DNA of 13,707 bases, from NCBI GenBank assembly GCA_017427625.1, contig JAFRSL010000053.1, positions 1-13,707 of the forward strand, read 5' to 3'. Source of the stretch: Synergistaceae bacterium. GTDB taxonomy: Bacteria > Synergistota > Synergistia > Synergistales > Aminobacteriaceae. Of this stretch, positions 13,683 to 13,707 are shown piece after piece. A program made the translations under genes and the position numbers. Below the pieces are notes generated by a model. That model had not been told where the DNA came from. It saw only the letters and a list, made by a program, of their open reading frames with translations, and made no database searches. The first letter of the stretch is position 1; every line of letters starts with the position of its first letter.

Positions 13683-13707
13683 TGTTCAGTATTAAGCAGG
13701 CTCAATC

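Noticed and set aside
1..13707. CRISPR arrays, tRNA or rRNA genes, insertion sequences, riboswitches
   Set aside because: No regularly spaced repeats, cloverleaf-like runs, transposase motifs or long leaders were seen; nearly all the sequence is accounted for by genes.

Overview
The window reads as chromosomal DNA of a motile, diderm (outer-membrane) bacterium. The flagellar genes include the P-ring, its chaperone and the L-ring, which only make sense with a peptidoglycan layer and an outer membrane. The mix of type-2 glycerate kinase, ROK glucokinase, ApbE, an LmeA/DUF2993-like protein, a DUF4153 membrane protein and flgAHIJ, at medium GC, suggests Synergistota to me. That placement is an inference from gene content, not a search result. 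I see no tRNA, rRNA, CRISPR array, IS element or phage gene.

Region 1 (1-3303, + strand) is the end of a flagellar rod/ring operon: flgG (C-terminal end only), flgA, flgH, flgI and a short rod-binding flgJ. Genes overlap or sit within a few bases of each other, and a Rho-independent terminator follows flgJ. Together they encode the distal rod, the periplasmic P-ring and its chaperone, the outer-membrane L-ring and the rod-capping factor. FlgH has a signal peptide but no lipobox cysteine, which is unusual.

Region 2 (3311-10498) holds single genes or pairs in alternating orientation: glycerate 2-kinase (+), ROK glucokinase (-), ApbE flavin transferase (+), DnaG primase (-), then an LmeA-like secreted protein with a DUF4153 membrane protein (+). 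Region 3 (10499-13004) has a large secreted TPR/beta-propeller protein (-) and a divergent Gln/Ser-rich coiled-coil protein (+). Each divergent gap is only 45-70 bp and contains the same 8-mer, TATAATAT, which gives a -10-like box on both strands. Each convergent junction in this stretch is abutting or overlapping (12, 50 and 0 bp) with no visible terminator.

Region 4 (13020-13707, - strand) is a higBA-type toxin-antitoxin pair. The antitoxin is intact. The toxin frame carries an in-frame TAG at codon 29 of an otherwise full-length 94-codon HigB, so it is annotated as a probable pseudogene. A strong hairpin separates this pair from the convergent coiled-coil gene.

No single new system is demonstrated. 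The best leads are the interrupted higB, the shared symmetric promoter core with near-leaderless dnaG, the lipobox-less FlgH, and the unassigned envelope proteins at 8283-13004.
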